A stretch of 64,000 nt of DNA, from NCBI RefSeq assembly GCF_015999245.1, contig NZ_JAEAMR010000003.1:728633-792632 (forward strand), read 5' to 3'. This stretch comes from Streptomyces sp. AV19. GTDB taxonomy: Bacteria; Actinomycetota; Actinomycetes; Streptomycetales; Streptomycetaceae. Of the stretch, positions 63,500 to 64,000 are shown piece after piece. Position 1 is the first letter of the stretch. Every line of letters begins with the position of its first letter. The notes below the pieces were generated by a model. It did not search any database, had not been told where the DNA came from, and saw only the letters and a list, made by a program, of their open reading frames with translations. The position numbers and the translations under genes were made by a program.

Positions 63500-63922
63500 A
63501 TGGCCAAGCGGATCACCGGGGCGGACCGCGTGATCATGGGGAGGTTCACGGCACGGTGGCCGGACGGGCGGTGCGTGCTGGTGTACGCCCGGCACGAGTC
63601 GATGGCGGTGGTGGCGTCCGTCGCGGTGCCGGGGGCGCCTCCGGTGGAGGGCTCGTTGTGGGAGGTCGCGGGGCGCCACTGCGCGGTCAGCACCGCCAAC
63701 GAGGCGGACACGTACGGACGGTGGCTGCTGTGCGCGGGGTGGAGCATGAGCGTCATGCCGCCCGTCGGCGGGCTGGTGGTCAGCGGGGAGCCGTGGTCGG
63801 TGGACGTGCTGAAGACCGCGGTGCTCAAGGAGCCGGCGTACGGCTCGGAAGGGGTGTACGTGGGGCGGATGGCGTTCGAGAACGCGGAGGTGCTGGAGCG
63901 GGCGGGAGCCCTGCTGCGCTGA
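63500..63922 (+). CDS. Hypothetical protein (140 aa)
   Basis: A 140-residue protein with no signal or membrane segment: MAKRITGADRVIMGRFTARWPDGRCVLVYARHE, followed by Val/Gly-rich strands and EGVYVGRMAFENAEVL near the end. No family recognised. GGGAG lies just before the ATG at 63500. The 78 bases that follow, to the window end, show no gene start. Confidence 0.65.
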   Translation: MAKRITGADRVIMGRFTARWPDGRCVLVYARHESMAVVASVAVPGAPPVEGSLWEVAGRHCAVSTANEADTYGRWLLCAGWSMSVMPPVGGLVVSGEPWSVDVLKTAVLKEPAYGSEGVYVGRMAFENAEVLERAGALLR

Positions 63923-64000
63923 GCGCTCCGCCGGAAGTGCCGCGATGGGTCGTCGACCGGCTGCGGCGCCGTCGTGGCCGGTCGCGCCCACGCGGCGGAG

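Overview
This window looks like a chromosomal core segment of a Streptomyces or close relative. Base composition is very G+C-rich with G/C in nearly every third codon position. GTG starts are common and many starts appear leaderless. The gene blocks match the order known from Streptomyces chromosomes: a dGTPase tail, dnaG and hrdA; fasR-fabD-fabH-acpP-fabF; then aceE, a DUF3052 gene, an AhpE-like peroxiredoxin and terD genes. I see no transposase, integrase, plasmid or phage module, and no antibiotic biosynthetic cluster.

Layout. 1-5 kb: replication and transcription (dgt tail, a ferredoxin-reductase-like flavoprotein, DnaG, a group 2 sigma factor). 5-7.5 kb: an FGGY sugar kinase, a small YtxH-like protein, two tandem tRNA-Asn genes and a CAT-anticodon tRNA. 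7.5-22 kb: housekeeping and accessory genes (DUF1259, thioredoxin, histidine phosphatase, OsmC, DUF1275, a class F-like sortase, a MarR/oxidoreductase pair, a nitrilase-family amidohydrolase, a secreted C15-like protein lacking the catalytic Cys, MgtC, an SGNH lipoprotein, DUF3145, a beta-hydroxyacid-dehydrogenase-like enzyme, a beta-propeller membrane protein). 22-27 kb: the type II fatty-acid synthase operon with its PucR-type activator. 27-36 kb: pirin, a serine hydrolase, MerR, a LuxR-type two-component pair, DUF4429, a DUF1023 hydrolase and a TetR/MFS exporter pair. 36-40.6 kb: AceE, DUF3052 and peroxiredoxin.

40.7-50 kb holds the most distinctive system, a tellurium-resistance-type (Ter) stress island. 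It has two TerD proteins, a TerC-like DUF475 membrane protein, a TerA-like protein and a third TerD with a proline-rich tail. Divergent from the last is a tightly overlapping three-gene operon: a CitE-like C-C bond lyase, an 825-residue fusion of PRTase, TRSP, StiP-like and Pelota-like domains, and a HAD phosphatase. This matches the predicted Ter-associated pathway for a nucleoside-like metabolite, with an unusually long fusion. No ATP-grasp partner is visible.

50-64 kb: an O-methyltransferase, an FmdB zinc ribbon, a coiled-coil protein, a DUF4097 lipoprotein, tRNA-Val, a Tat-exported multicopper oxidase and several small enzymes. Near the end, an HTH/coiled-coil/degenerate-trypsin-fold protein lies by a 47-residue membrane peptide that was not in the usual gene size range, plus a decayed copy of that peptide.

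Two patterns cross the window. First, a mosaic GC-rich intergenic repeat family with inverted ends occurs at about 13.9, 19, 27.9 and 44.3 kb; one arm-like trace lies inside the 825-residue fusion gene. Second, at least nine genes have a TANNNT-like -10 hexamer 6-8 bases before the start codon and no ribosome-binding site, which implies leaderless mRNAs.
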